DNA from: Nocardia sp. NBC_00416
Lineage (GTDB): Bacteria > Actinomycetota > Actinomycetes > Mycobacteriales > Mycobacteriaceae
Assembly: GCF_036032445.1 (NCBI RefSeq)
Contig: NZ_CP107932.1
Span: forward strand, 1,924,501 to 1,988,500
Length of the DNA: 64,000 bases
Reading direction: 5' to 3'
Text below: more notes on this DNA, generated by a model
Told to the model about the DNA's origin: nothing
The model's database searches: none
Seen by the model: the letters and a program-made list of their open reading frames with translations, nothing else
DNA letters: not shown here
How positions within the stretch are numbered: the stretch's first letter is position 1

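Noticed and set aside
63934..63936. The ATG at 63936 as the true start of giant 1
   Set aside because: The frame is open upstream to the window edge, and the sequence after this Met is already the second half of a papain-like module, so the real start is further right.
1..64000. CRISPR arrays, tRNA/rRNA genes, insertion sequences
   Set aside because: No repeat-spacer pattern, RNA-gene landmarks or transposase frames were seen. All long repeats are coding duplications inside the giants.

Overview
The window is high-G+C DNA with the strongly C/G-biased third codon positions of an actinomycete. All coding is on the minus strand. The set of an EspC/WXG-like protein, a YbaB/EbfC-like protein and very large multidomain proteins rich in papain-fold 'toxin glutaminase' modules points to a mycolic-acid actinomycete, most likely Nocardia or a relative. 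The genus is inferred from gene content only.

Only four genes occupy the 64 kb. In transcription order (right to left) they are: (1) an enormous ORF, 64000 to 15187, still open at the right edge and ending at a TGA at 15187-15189, with at least 16,270 codons in the window; (2) a 104-aa EspC/WXG-like candidate type VII (ESX) secretion target, 14971-14657; (3) a 163-aa YbaB/EbfC-like protein, 14653-14162, 3 nt after it; (4) a second giant ORF starting at a GTG at 14016 and running off the left edge, at least 4,672 codons, whose N-terminus has the WXG100-like/CpnT-like fold of ESX-exported toxins followed by an Ala/Ser/Asp-rich linker. No rRNA, tRNA, IS, CRISPR array or separate immunity gene was recognised.

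The first giant is a string of cassettes. Counting from its first visible Met (63936) it carries: a partial papain-like module; an HTH pair; two tandem ~3-kb units each made of a papain-like module, an acidic linker and a long helical region; a degenerate DUF1023-like segment with another papain-like module; a ~3.7-kb array of helix-turn-helix modules (sigma-like, three LuxR-type, several sigma region-4-like, one LacI-like); a small uncharacterised domain; helical and kinase-like segments; two copies of an FHA + ADP-ribosyltransferase-like + papain-like block; paired GHKL-ATPase-like modules; further papain-like modules, two pairs of which are nearly identical in DNA; a second kinase-like segment; another ART-like segment; a complete M3-type zinc metallopeptidase; and a HAD-like C-terminal domain. 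The second giant carries four more papain-like modules separated by helical repeats.

Inference: this is a type VII secretion-associated polymorphic toxin/effector locus. The giants look like accumulated warehouses of effector-type domains, expanded by tandem duplication and intragenic recombination. Secretion, processing, targets and immunity cannot be read from the sequence. Module boundaries are approximate, read by eye from the translation.
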